From Pteria penguin (taxonomy: Eukaryota; Mollusca; Bivalvia; Pterioida; Pteriidae), in contig CM068587.1 of assembly GCA_035048485.1 (NCBI GenBank), forward strand, positions 23,847,034-23,911,033: a stretch of DNA of 64,000 bases. The letters are read 5' to 3'. Every line of letters begins with the position of its first letter. The first letter of the stretch is position 1. Shown here piece after piece: positions 14,001 to 27,700 of the stretch. A program made the translations under genes and the position numbers. The notes below the pieces were generated by a model. It saw nothing but the letters and a program-made list of their open reading frames with translations. It was not told the origin of the DNA and did not search any database.

Positions 14001-14773
14001 TTGGGAAGCATAATCCTTATGTATTTAGATGCCCCGTTTTGCGTATGTTTGTGATTGTGACTTTTGTTTTTAGGCCCTGTTGACTACGTCTGCCCTGCGA
14101 CCAACACCTGTACCATTGATAAACACCGACGCAAAAGCTGTCAGGCATGTCGACTTCGCAAGTGTTATGAAGTTGGAATGAACAAAGGTAAGTTGGCGTA
14201 ACATATCAGAGAGGCTGGGGCCGAACGCATCAGCTTTTTCAGAGACATATATACACATGCATATGTCTCTTTCTGTTTCAAGTTTAGTCCAAAATATCAG
14301 ACCCTTGTATTCTACTTGGTTCTGATGTTTTTGAACTAGGGAAATATGTATTTTATGAAATCTATGGATCATATTAAAAAAAAAAAGAATTGTAAACATG
14401 GCTCTGTATTTTTTGAATGATATCCGAATATAAACAAAATACAGAACCACATTTCACAGCTATCAAGATTCTGTATGTCTTTATTATAACCCGTCTTGTG
14501 ATCATCTTTTTTGATGCAATTCCACGAACTGCAACTTACATATATTTCGGTCAGCAGAACCTTCATTTGTACTTTTTATGGCTCTCTCGATCGATTTAAC
14601 ATCTTTATAGGACGGTAAATACTTTCAGGTGTTACTGAGAAACCGATTCTCAATATATTTATTATTATTACCCATAAATTTAACCGAGATTATACATTTT
14701 TAAAAGAAAATAAGTAAAATACACGATAGCTTTACACAATGGCTACCTTTCTATCTATCTATCTATCTATCTA

Positions 14774-14844
<71 letters not shown>

Positions 14845-16578
14845 TGAATAGAAAATATGAACGCTATATTATCTCGGGATAGGTATAAATTTTAAGTTTA
14901 GATAAACGGTTAATAAAGTATTGAAGGTAGGTCAATTTTAGAAAGATATCATGTAGACGACATAAAAGAACAAACACATCTTGTTGTGATGAATAGATCA
15001 AATAATCCTTGACAGAGGTTACTTCTGGAATATTGACAGGACTCTGTGCAGGACTGACTACATTAGCCCAGTTTACACATTCCCGTATATTCGTAGTTCA
15101 TGCCATCTCATCAATAATCTAGCAGTGCTCTCAGACTGTGAATGGAGTGTGTTTTATAGTGGCCTACTTATTCTCCCGCCTCTCCTGTCTATGAATGCGG
15201 TAAAACAACACTTGGATATTGCCGGGAATGATGAGTTATCAGATTATAATACATCCGATCTTAATAGGCTATTAACTCGTAAACTAGGCTTGCAGGGACG
15301 GCAAAGAAAACTCTCTTTGTTCCATACAGAAAAAAAAATAAATAAAGGAAAAATCTTGGAATTGTTATGTGTTCCTTTTATCTCCTACATAAATCCTAGA
15401 CCCTCTCAATTTCAAAATGGAGGCTATTTTAAATCGTTGATGTTGCTCCTTCAATTCAGTCCGGATGATATGGTCCATTATATATTTATAAGATTATTGT
15501 GCCTCAATGAAATCTTACTCTTAGGCAGTCATTTTACTTTTTTTCATTTTCTTCCCTTGGAAGTATACCCTAATGTAAAAAAAAAAAATTGTATGTAACG
15601 TTGTTAGCCATAGATATTGTGTAAATCTGTCGTATATTTTACTCATTTTCTTTTAAAAAAAATATCAACTCGGTTAATTTTGTGGGTAATAATAATGACA
15701 AAAGATACTGATAAAAACAGCAAAAGACAATAATAGACAATTAATATATATGCCTCAATGAAATCTTACACCCCTGTTAAAACACTAAGTTAGGCAGTCA
15801 TTTTACTTTTTTTTTTCATTTTCTTCCCTTGGAAGTATACCCTAATGTAAAAAAAAATTGTATGTAACGTTGTTAGCCATAGATATTGTGTAAAGCTATC
15901 GTATATTTTACTCATTTTCTTTTAAAAAATATCAACTCGGTTAAATTTGTGGGTAATAATAATGACAAAAGATACTGATAAAAACAGCAAAAGCCAATAA
16001 TAGACAAATCGAGCTTTAGATTTGAAAGTTTCTGGATATGTCGTAATACGTTTGAAGGGCTGTATTTTTGCTCGTCGTCGAGATATTATTGGCCCTATTC
16101 TAACTTTCTCACATTGAATATCGCTCCAAGGTCGAGGATTTGTCGCATCACATTCTTGTGTTTAAGAATAAGTCATAAACAACCGAGTAAATACAAAGAA
16201 TAAAGCGATACGCTAATTAATGGATTTACGTCATTGAATAAAAATGTATCTCAGAATGTGTGTAGAGGATGTAATTGGTTTCTGCTACTTCATTACGTGG
16301 ATGATACCACGTGCAAATTATTTGCGAGTTGGTACAAATTTTCGCTCACAATAGTTATATTTAAAGCGATTCGCAATCCGTACAGGACTTCAAACTTTCA
16401 CAACTTCCGTGCTTTATACATAGACCCTAAAATTGGTCGTAAATAAAAAGAAGAAAGTTTCTTATTTTGCGTAAAGTACGAAGAAAGAAAAGTATAAAAT
16501 AACAATACATGTATTGCAGTAATCCCGATAATGATAATAATGATAATTAAGAAGATAACAACAACAACAACAACAATA

Positions 16579-16630
<52 letters not shown>

Positions 16631-16669
16631 GTATTTTTATTTTTATTATTATTATTATCTTATTATTGT

Positions 16670-16754
<85 letters not shown>

Positions 16755-19700
16755 GTTTATTTTTGGAATTCCCCTCTATTATGCAATTTATTGAAAGTAA
16801 CATCGTTTAATTATGTGTACGTATTGTATTAAAATCAAACAATAAATACATAGACTTTGATACACACGTTATGCACGTGCGTTCATAAGGAACATTGATA
16901 ATATTGCCGTCGGTACTCAATGCACATTACTTTGGATACTTTGAATTCATGGTGCCACTGTGTACAAACCACAGGAGGCCGCAACTAGAACTACAGATGA
17001 ACTTTAATTATTTAATATTCCTTCTCATCTCTATGGTAGTGATATAGCTGAGTTTAAAAAAGAGGAGTGTCACTCATCGCACCTCTCATCTGAAAAGCAA
17101 AAAAAAAAAAAAAAAAAAAAAATTAAATTAAATAAAAATAAATAAATAAATAAAAATAATAATAATAATAATAAATAGAATACAATAGATGAATAAATGA
17201 AAATCAAATAAAAATATAGATAAATAATACATAGATAAAGAAAAAATAAATAAATAAATGAATAAAAAAATAAAATAAGATAAAGATATCAAAAGAATTA
17301 CAACACCCAAATCCATTTAAGAGCCCTTCACTTGAAAAGAGGAAGGACATGGCTCTCTCCCATCCCCTTTTTACGTTAAATGGCTTATTATCTTTGGTAT
17401 ATATAAATAAGTGTAACGTTGATTTCGAGGTTGATTTGCTGCCTGAAATGGCATTATTTGATTCCGACTGGTCACTTCTGAAAGGTCTCCATCTCTGACA
17501 AGATCAAATGATTGATGAATAAAAAGTGTTTAACACACATCCATTAATTTAAATTTATCTTGTCGCAGACATGAAAACAAAAACACAATTCCATTTGAAA
17601 ACACTACTGACAACATTTTCATTAAAACTGCTTATTCAGTTGCGACGTAACACAGAATCCCAGATCACCTGAATCACGATGAATGCCTACATATAAGACA
17701 TGTAGGTATCTGCTGTGGTTCCAGCGAGCTAAGTCCATGTGTAACGAAATATGACTTAACTCATCTTCGCAAGCCAAGGCTTCGTTTCGTTCTACTGCAC
17801 TACGTAGTGCAGTAGAACGAAACGAAGCCTTAGCTTGCGAAGATGGACTTAACTAAGTTTAACTAAACTTTGAAAGGAATATGTATGGAAAGTTCCCTTA
17901 AAGACATTGATTTGCTCTTGTTTGTACGAGAATCGTGCATTTGGTCGCCCTTAAAAGCAGTATGTATACATAACCAGTGTTTATAAGGATATAAAAGCTC
18001 AGCCTTACTCTTATGTTGTATGGCAGAATCGTTTGAAATGCCGTATGCGCGTTTCCATAGACCATACATGATCTGCATATGCATTCTATAGAGCGATCAG
18101 TAACTTACACGACCATTGCATATATAGAGTCATTGTCCCAGATATGTGGCGATGGAGTGAGCGGTTAAACGTAAGTGTGTCACAGATTGAGCTATTTGAA
18201 GGAAAATAAATTGAAAAAAAAAATAATTTTATAACCCAGTAGCAGTTGTTTTCTTTGTTGTTTCCACGTGCGCCATGACGGCTTTTATAATTTTACATGG
18301 TACACATTTTGTATATGGTACGTTATTGTATGTGTCACAGTGACCCAGAACCAGTTACAGTATGATCACACAGGTCCGTTTGCCGTGTGAAACTAGGGGG
18401 AAAATTCCCCGTCAAATGACTTTTAAAAGTTATTTCAAGTTATACTGTATATACCCATGGTGTTTAGAGGCTACGACACTGCAGTCGGCTCAATCATGCA
18501 ATGTTGAAATATTTTTGAGTCTTTTGTATATTTTGGTCATCCATGGGGATGCTGCTAGCCGTTCAGGAGATGCCTACTCCTGACCATTTGTCATTGCCTC
18601 TAATAATCACATGGGTCATTGTGTGTATATGTAAATATGAATACTATTAAATTTATGATGTTTCAGAATTGTGCATGTCAGTCTTGGAGGAAAGGATTTT
18701 GGAACTTCATGATATTAAATCATAAAAGATGTATATATTTGCACTGATTATAAGGAAATATTGCTAGTAATAATCCTTATCAGAAACAACAAACGACCTT
18801 GCCCGACATGAACTTGGAACATCTGCACCTATAGACCTAATTTGAAAGTGGATCTTTTATTTACCTGTACCAAGTAAACCCTTGCTCGTACACATGTACA
18901 CAATTGTTTATCGGTATTCATTTACTGACGGTGACTGTAAGATTAGTATTGAATGGCGGAGGCCATCCACTTCTCTCCCCTTACATACATGATATCTACA
19001 TCTTCTGATGTGTTAGGGAAATGCAGTGAATGTTAATAATGAGCTAAAGTTCAAAGATTGACTCCTGATTACTTAAGTGAGAAATGACGGAGACGCCTGC
19101 TGTCGACCGATGTCTTGTTTTGTGTGTCACCATATATCCGTGATATGTAAAGGTGTGTGGTTATTTTCCAGGAAGTCAGAGGAAAGAAAGGAAAGGAAGT
19201 GTATCGATGTCCAAGCAACAGACGACAAAACGGAGCCGCGCGGACTCGTCCGATAACACTGTCAACTCCACAAGCGGCAGTCCAAACCCAGCCAAGGTAA
19301 CTCTGCTTTATATATGATCATATGCACCTCTTTGTTGTTTACTTATATGATCTCTCCAACGTAGTGTTTGGTAATGAATGAAGTGACTTTATAAAAGAAA
19401 TCATAATCGAACTTTCACTGAAATACTCAGGCCCCTAGGAAGCAATTCAAAAGTGGAGGGGCCAAACTTATAAACTCAAATCAAAATTTGCAAATATCTG
19501 ATACCATTGTTTTAAGCCACTTTTTGTGCCAAGGAGTCTGCTTGAATCGCATAGAGCTAGAAACTGACCATAGAAGGATCTAGAAGTTTTTGAAAGGGGT
19601 GTTGCTGCCTGTCATGACTACTATTTTCCACTATTCTGTCTGGAAGGGGTGGGGAGAGTGTTGTAGCCTTTGAAAATGGCCGAAAATAACCTTTTGGTAA

Positions 19701-22700
19701 AATTTTCCGACCAAAGAGGGGTTGCAATCCTCCCCCTCTCAAAATCCACCAATGCTGAGTTAATAATAAACTCATTTCCACCTCCCAAACATAGATAATC
19801 GGTGTTCAGAGCCTGTCATTTCAACTTAGGGGCACTAAGAGGAACGGCCTATGTTTGCACCAGTAAATGTTTTCCAGAGCCCGGATACTTATCTTTGCAT
19901 GATGAAAATAACTTATAGTATTAACGTTCAGAAAGAAAAGAACAAATTTATACATACTGCTGCAATACAACTTACAAGATTACAAATCAACCGAATGGTA
20001 AGAATAATTTGATAAAAATAATTTAGTAAATTAGATAGCAACCTACGAAACAATTATGATCGGCCAAAAAACGGGGGGGGGGGGGGGGCGCTAGACCCCC
20101 CTCCCGGTTCCTATGGCCATGATACTAGTGGCTCTTCCCACTAAACCCAATTTGGATTTCACAGCAATCGGAAATTCAACGGCACGTAAATGGCCGAGTA
20201 ATTGTGATTGACTTCACAGAAGCGAGAAGCTGCTACAGAGAGTTTCAGCGGGTTTGTATACGGATTTAGAGGGATGGCAGGACGACCGTACCTCCATCGC
20301 TTTGGAATTCAGCAAAACTGACTTTTCCGTGTATTTTTGTTGTAAAATAACATTTACTCCACACGATTTGGTACACTTATTGAAAAAGTTGTATGGATGG
20401 AGCAAAATATCTGAATCCGCATGCGAAGACAATGCTTATACTAAACCCATAACAATACTGATATTTTAAAATCTTGCTGAATTATGTCGTTATTATGTTA
20501 GTACATGGAATTCATTTTGTTTTGTAGAATGCGCGAAAGTCTCAGACCACGATGATTTTAGAGGCCCTCAATAAAGCCGATCTGCCAGTGTTGGAAGGAT
20601 TCCATAACCACAGCATACCCCCTACTCGACTGCATCTCTTGAACTCGCTGGTCAAACTGGCCGAGAGAGAATTGGTACATCTCATTAACTGGGCAAAAAA
20701 TGTTCCTGGTATGTAGTTTATCGTAAAATATGAAAGAAAAAACAATACATATATATACTACGATGAAAAGTAGGATAGAAATAGGATTGGGAGAATATTA
20801 ACGTAAATGTATTATATACAAAGGAATATTAACAGGAACCAATCTGTGTTTATGAAAGTATTCGAAGGGTGGATGTTGAGCAATGGAATGAAATAGATGT
20901 GGTGATAATATAATAAAAGTGAAAGAAAGATGAATTTACAGTGACGAATCAAGTGGATATTGAATATATGAATACAATGTATTATATGTATGAGAAAATA
21001 GAGGGAAGTTTAAGTAAATGGAAAGGATTACACTGGAAAGCACAAACGAATTGATTGCAAAGTTAGAAGTCACATTACAGGGACATGGAGCATTGAGAAA
21101 TAAAGGAATGTGAAGAGAGGAGAAATATAGAGTGTGAAGAGGATTATAAGAGAATATGAGAATGGATATAGGAAATGTGAGAAGGGACATAGGGAATATG
21201 GGGAGAGATATGAGGAATGTGAAAAGAGATAAAAAATGTGAGAAGGAATATAGGGAATGTTAGAAGGGATACAGAAAGTGTGAGAAGGGACACAGAGAAT
21301 GTAAGAAGAGATAAGGGGAGTGTGAAAAGGGCTATAGAAAATGTAAGAATGGATAAAGGGAATGTGAGAAGGGATACAGAGAATGTAAGAAGAGATAAGG
21401 GAAGTGTGAAAAGGGCTATAGAAAATGTAAGAATGGATAAAGAGAATGTGAGAAGGGATATAGGCATTGTGAGAAGAGATATAGAGATTGTGATAAGGCA
21501 TACGGAGAAAGTGAGAAGATATATAGAGAATGTGAGAAGGGATACAGGGAATGCGAAAAGAGTATAGAGAATATGAGAAGGGATATAGGGAATGTGAGAA
21601 GCGACATTGGGAATTTGAGATGTGAAGGGGTATAGGTTATGTCAGAGGAGATATAGAGAATGTGAGAAGCGACATAGGGAATTTGAGATGAGAAGGGATA
21701 TAGCTTATGTTAGAGGAGATATAGTGAATGTGAGAGTAATATAATTTAGTTTTGGCTTCTTAGATTTTATTTTCTCCCTTCAACAGTTGTTCAATGGGCA
21801 GTTTGGTCCAAAACTTTATCTTTCTGTGTTTCCCATTCTGTGTCTCGGATAAGACCCCTTAATTAGACACCATTTCACGCTATACTTTAGCACGTAAAAG
21901 ACCCCTCACTGCTTCGTATGAGTTCATAGTGTAGTGCAAAATTAGTGCCGTCACCATATAACTTCCGCCATCGCATATGTCCAACGATCTTAGGGTGGCG
22001 TAAAACAATCACAAATCAATAACAATAATTAGCATGGAAGCAACTTAGAAAATAATACAAAGAGTTACACACGGTCCCAGCTTGCTGGAATCTCGAGAAA
22101 GAAGTAAGAAGTAGACTAATTTCTGTGGAAATTAGGTTCGTGAATAGGAATAAATAAGGGAATGAGGAAACTCATCAGAGTAATGAATGAGCAGGATTAA
22201 GCTGTATTTTGATAGAAAACTGATAGGCAAGCATTGAATTTATAAAATTGAATGCAGTCTATCAATTTTATCCGTATAGCATAAGCACAGATGTTGCAAA
22301 AACAATGAACCGAGTAAGATGTGGTTTCCATCACAATGTCCTTCGCATTTCATGCTACATTATATTTAGTCATGTCTTTGTTCATATAAAGAGGAAATAA
22401 CATGTGCTATGATTGATGTCACCGCTCAACAGTTTAACAAATTATGACATATATGCTGGATTTGCATACAAAACTTCCTCAGAAGTTTTCTATATATTTC
22501 ACTCTTCTGTAGAAGAAGGAAAGGTAAAAGTTAAGTTTAATCTTCTCTAAGTCATACCCGGTACCTATGATACTAAGCGTTGTAGAATCACACCTCCTTC
22601 CTTCCCTCGGACAGGATACCTGATCATCACATTTTCATTTCCTGGTACCCATTTATAATTCGTTAGACTATGGGTAAAGGGTCTTGTCTATAACACGTGC

Positions 22701-23945
22701 ACATCAGGTGGTCATGCACGCGGATTGTCCCGCTATTATATTGTTTTGAACAATTTGTCAAGACATTGATTGCAAAGAAACGGGAAAGTGGGTGCCACCA
22801 GAGACTCTGATGTTGAGAAGTGAGATGCAGTAGTATTGGACCGTTATTACTATTATATACGACAATACAACGTCAAATTAGGTTTCATCCCACCAAGAAA
22901 AGGTGTTGTGAATGATTCTGTACAGCTTGAATCTGTAATGTATTCGAATTTGTTGACAAGCTACCTGTAAGAAACTTGATAACAAAGATTACGAGGCAGA
23001 ATTCACCTCCCATTTCGCATATTAAACTAATTAAATCTGAACGTAAAGTGAACACATTTTATACTCAAAACATTATGAGGCCACATACTACGTTTTAGTG
23101 TCTTTAAATGCATTTTCCAGACTGTTTATGGATCAACCACCAATACCAATACCTAGTCATGGAAAAATAAACAAATATGAAAGATGTTATTTATTTGTGT
23201 GGTTAAGGTAAAAGGATTGTGGTCGCTAAAGGTGACCTTAAATATTAAAATATTAAATTATTCTAAAAATTTCAAGTCCTCATCCGATATACCCAAAAGA
23301 AGGTGTAGTGCAAAGCTCTAGGAAAAAGCAGTAATTAGGTTTGTGTTATATGAAAGTAGGAAAATCCATTGTTTTAGTCTGAATTGGCAAAATTAGGAAA
23401 AGAAGGATTTTTTCCAATATATTTGGTTTCAGTTGATATACAACACGGAAGTGGACCAATGCCAGACTTTTACGGAATGTTTAGGTTCTTTAAATGAAGA
23501 TTACGCATTGAATTATTTTTGATACACACCTGTTTTAGACATTGAATATAAAGAAAATTGTGGGGAAACTGTTGATTTTTCTCATAAGCTTGGAAAAATC
23601 GAGGAAATTTAGGTGTTTCAATACGTCAGCAGAAAGTAATACAAAAATAATACAATATTTGTTTCAGAAATATTAAGTACTTAAGATATAAAATTGTATG
23701 AAAAAAATACCGAAACGTTTAAACAACTTTTTTTTTTCAGATTCTGGTCCAAATTTGACCTCTAAATACTATTCCTTTCTGTCTTTACATTTTATATACG
23801 CTCTTCTTGAGATGACATGTATTATATTATCGTCTCCTTCTTTACATTCTACATTCTTCTTGATATTGGACGTATTATATTGTTGCGCTGTATGTCTCCT
23901 TTCTTTACAATCCATACGCTCTTCTTGAGATGGGACGTATTATAT

Positions 23946-24033
<88 letters not shown>

Positions 24034-24665
24034 TATATTTAGTTTTCCATGTGTTTAATTGTTCTTTTTTGTATTTCGTCGTGCTTTGAAAGTTTGAACT
24101 GAAACTTGGCGTGCATTTTCATCATTTAGTTACGACTTCGTATCGTTTGAGATTTTCTTTCACATAGGTAACTACCCTGTGAGGAAAATTAGTTTTCAGG
24201 ATTTTTTCCGTCATGCATCGAAATGTTGAACTGAGACTTTCAGTTTAACTTTTTTCTGCTTGACTTGCTTTTACAAAAGTTATTGTCCTCTAAAGGGAAT
24301 CACTTTCCCGGACTCCTGTCCCTCTTCTGTTGGGTAGATATATTAAAGTAGAATTTTTTGTTGACTTTCATAAAAAAAAACACAGATCAAGTTCGACTTT
24401 AATTGTGTATGACCTGATTCTGCAAGAGTTACTGCCCTTTTGAGGATAGTTCCTTTCCTGAAATGAAGCGACGAGCGTATTTATAATGCAGCACTGACGT
24501 TTTGTTCGAAAATAAAGTAAAAACAGCTTCCGCCACTTTAAACGGATGGAACGTAAGCGTTAGACTCAGCATATATATTCTCGCAATCCAGAATATTATT
24601 GGCTATATTTTAATTTCGGCCTGATGCACAAAACAATATCAATAGAAATAAACAAACAGCCCCCC

Positions 24666-24718
<53 letters not shown>

Positions 24719-27700
24719 TAACTCCTCAAAAATAAAAACTTTTTATATTTACTGCTCTCTGTAATCTAAACAGGTATGTACATTCATCTTTTGGAGGCCT
24801 GTCTATTAATTAGTTGATGTTGGAAGTTTTATCTTCAACTTCTATAGAACAGTGTCTACCGCCAGTGTAAATTCTTTCTGAACCCACATAATGAAATCAG
24901 AAAGACGGTTCTTTATATAATCTTGTCTATTTGCAGGATACACAGATCTGTCTTTAAGCGACCAAGTTCATTTGATAGAATGTTGCTGGATGGAACTTTT
25001 GTTACTTAACTGTGCATTCCGTTCAAAGGAACAGGAAGGCAACCGACTGGTGTTTGCTCCAGATCTCATTCTAGATAGGTGAGTAGAAATAGTAATATTG
25101 AAAAAAAATCCAAAACATTCTAGGAGTACTGCTGGAGCAATGTTTGTCCCTACCAGTCCTAGCAAATTCAGTAGGGGCTTTACCAATAGGGTTTCCCCAA
25201 AAATTATGTATCAACTATGAACAAAAATTTGCCCTGCCGAAGTATTTTCATGTCTGCTGCAGCCCATATGCTTGTTTTTCTTTGTTAAACTTACATTTTC
25301 CCATATTTTTACTATCGAAATTTACGACCTTGACTACTGATCTTTTGATTTAAAATATCTTCTTTTCATAACTTGGTATATATTCATATATGAATTGAAT
25401 TGAATTTTATGTATAGTACTTGAGTTGTATTCTTGAAACAGTGTTTTACGATAATTTTCACCCGAGGTTCAGGTACTATGACCTTGACCCTGTACTGTTT
25501 GACCTCAAATTAAAAGGCATCTTCCTCTCCAACTTTCCAACTTGAGCTGGAATCAGATCTGGATGTATGTTACTTGAGCTATCGCCCGGAAACTGATTTG
25601 TGACAAAATGACTGACGGACACACAGACAGGTTGACGGTTAGAAAACCAATGATCCCCACAGGCTGTGACGGTAGGGTTCTTAAAATATCCCGGATTTTG
25701 AAAGACTGAAGACATAATTGTGTGTTTTTGTTTTACGGGTTTTTTTTTCATATCAATTCTTTATTAGTTTATGTATTGATGTGGTTCTTTCGGACAGAGT
25801 GGATTCCTTTTTATGATATTTTACAACTACAAAATCTCATGACATGAAAATATTATCCAAAGATAGAGCTTAAAAATAGTTACAAGTTAAATTGCACTTA
25901 TAGCGTATTTAGTTCGAATGTGGGTGGGTAGTGATTTCGTGTTCCAATGATGATTTTATGGTGGTTGTCTTATTCGGGCTATACCGTAACAGTGGATTTC
26001 TCTCATCAAGATTGACAAAGTTTGATACATTGAAAGTCTCTCATTGCTTTGGAGTGCAATATGGCAAATTCTAAACGTTGAGCACCTTGCGCCGCCATTG
26101 TACCGTTAAACCAGGGTACTGGTACATGTTTTTATTAGAATCCCGTGATATGACATGCTGATTATGGGAATAATCAAACCGTTGGCCCATCATTCTGTAG
26201 GCGTTTGCGTGCTCAAGATTGCATTCGGTTGCCTATTGCTTCGATTCTTTTATATTTATAGAATTATATTGTAAATGATATATCCAATCCGACTTAAAGT
26301 CAGAAATATCAACTACGCAATTTGCGGATTCAAAGAGACGTAGATATGTCTGCGGATTTATGCTTCTAACTCAATTACAGACCCACGGCGATAAAGTTGC
26401 GTACAAACAAAAACACACGAGCGGGAGTTTTATCATGATGAAGTTGGCAACTTGTATAAATACATTTTCGTTAATTGGAGAATCAATATTACACACCGGA
26501 ACACCCTGTTTTTAAGCAATTCAGTTGGTTGTTGTAGAGATTACATGATATGCGACTTCATTGCTGTGGGACTAAAATGGAATATAAAAGTCTGTATACT
26601 CTTAAGATGTATGCCTCGCCCCCGTCCCTTCTGTAATACCAACAATACACAAGATGCCACGGATTCAAGACAATTTACAGTCGTGATATCAAGTTTGTTA
26701 AACTTTATACAAAATTTACCCTATACCGAAACCAAGCGGCTAGATTGCCCGGCGCCCCTATTAATTGGTCCCTTTGGTCCTTATTTTTGAAGTTATGGTT
26801 AAATATCCCTTTTGTCCCCATATTTAGAGCCTCTGATTGAATTTGCTCTTTATATGTGTTTTGTTGATATTTCTTTTACGCCATTTTTATGAGGTATCGG
26901 CGCCTGTATGATACATTGTTCCAAATCACATGCACAAGAAGTGTTTGTGTCTCTTCTACTTTGTTTACTATTGAAGTTAACTCTCCTTTCTTTATATACA
27001 CATTTCTGTATTTAAGGACGCTGTGGAACACAGTAGACATGTCCGAGATTCTGGAACAAGTGGCGGCTGTCTCTGAACAAATGGTACAGTATAACCTACA
27101 TAAGGACGAATTCCTACTATTACAAGCTACAGTTCTCGTCAATGCAGGTAGGTTTAATGTTGGTGTTAATAAGCGCTGCTATCAATAAAGATAAATATAA
27201 ATGCTCAAGTTGTATATACCTGATTTAAATGAATGGGCAGTGCTCTCTCCTTTAAGATATTGAACACATGCAAGATGAAAAATGAGTAATTACGCCAATC
27301 ATCTTTCACTCCATGATTTATCTATTAATGTCGGTTTGTTTTGGGGGTTTTTTTTCGAGTTGAGTTCTGGATTATATTTCCAGTCTGTATTCTGAAACAT
27401 TTCAATATTACATGAATCCTGTCATGCATTTGCCATTACCACAGCCATAAGATTGTCATCGCTATCGTAATACTTTCAGAGGTAAGACGCCTTGCCAGTT
27501 GCCCTCAGATAATCCACATGCGACAATCTTTACTGGACGCTATAGTGGACACCGCACAGAAATACCACCCGGACAATGTCCGGCATGTACCATCCGTCTT
27601 TCTGCTTCTAACGCATTTAAGACAGGCTGGAGAGCGTGCAATTTCCTACTTTCAAAAACTTAAATATGAAGGCGCTGTCAGCTTCTGTGATCTTTTAAAA

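Larger units (their letters stand above)
14188..19171 (+). other. ER intron 4
   Basis: Contains CTAT/TA microsatellites (14750-14842), a local direct duplication (15498-16010), TTA and TA repeats (16558-16751), an A-rich tract (17098-17290) and the 84-bp palindrome (17762-17845). No exon seen. Confidence 0.75.
20709..24936 (+). other. ER intron 6
   Basis: Contains the 21-bp minisatellite (21080-21735), a decayed SINE body (about 21843-22013), a TA repeat (23939-24029) and a CT/CA repeat (24661-24715). The rest is AT-rich without signals. Confidence 0.75.

Noticed and set aside
15125..15598. 157-residue plus-strand open frame in ER intron 4
   Set aside because: The longest open frame not explained by an exon or repeat. 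It has no motif or homology I recognise and ends inside a locally duplicated AT-rich block. Chance is likely.
16531..16794. Open frame of Ile/Tyr repeats
   Set aside because: Only TTA and TA microsatellite.
17762..17845. microRNA precursor
   Set aside because: It has no loop, and exact 9-bp flanking duplications indicate an inserted element.
21070..21501. 143-residue minus-strand and overlapping frames
   Set aside because: All are translations of the 21-bp minisatellite.
26452..26790. 112-residue open frame in ER intron 7
   Set aside because: No splice signals in frame with the ER, and no homology.
27480..27482. Alternative acceptor two bases downstream (start 27482)
   Set aside because: It would shift frame and lose the helix 9-12 homology; 27480 preserves it.
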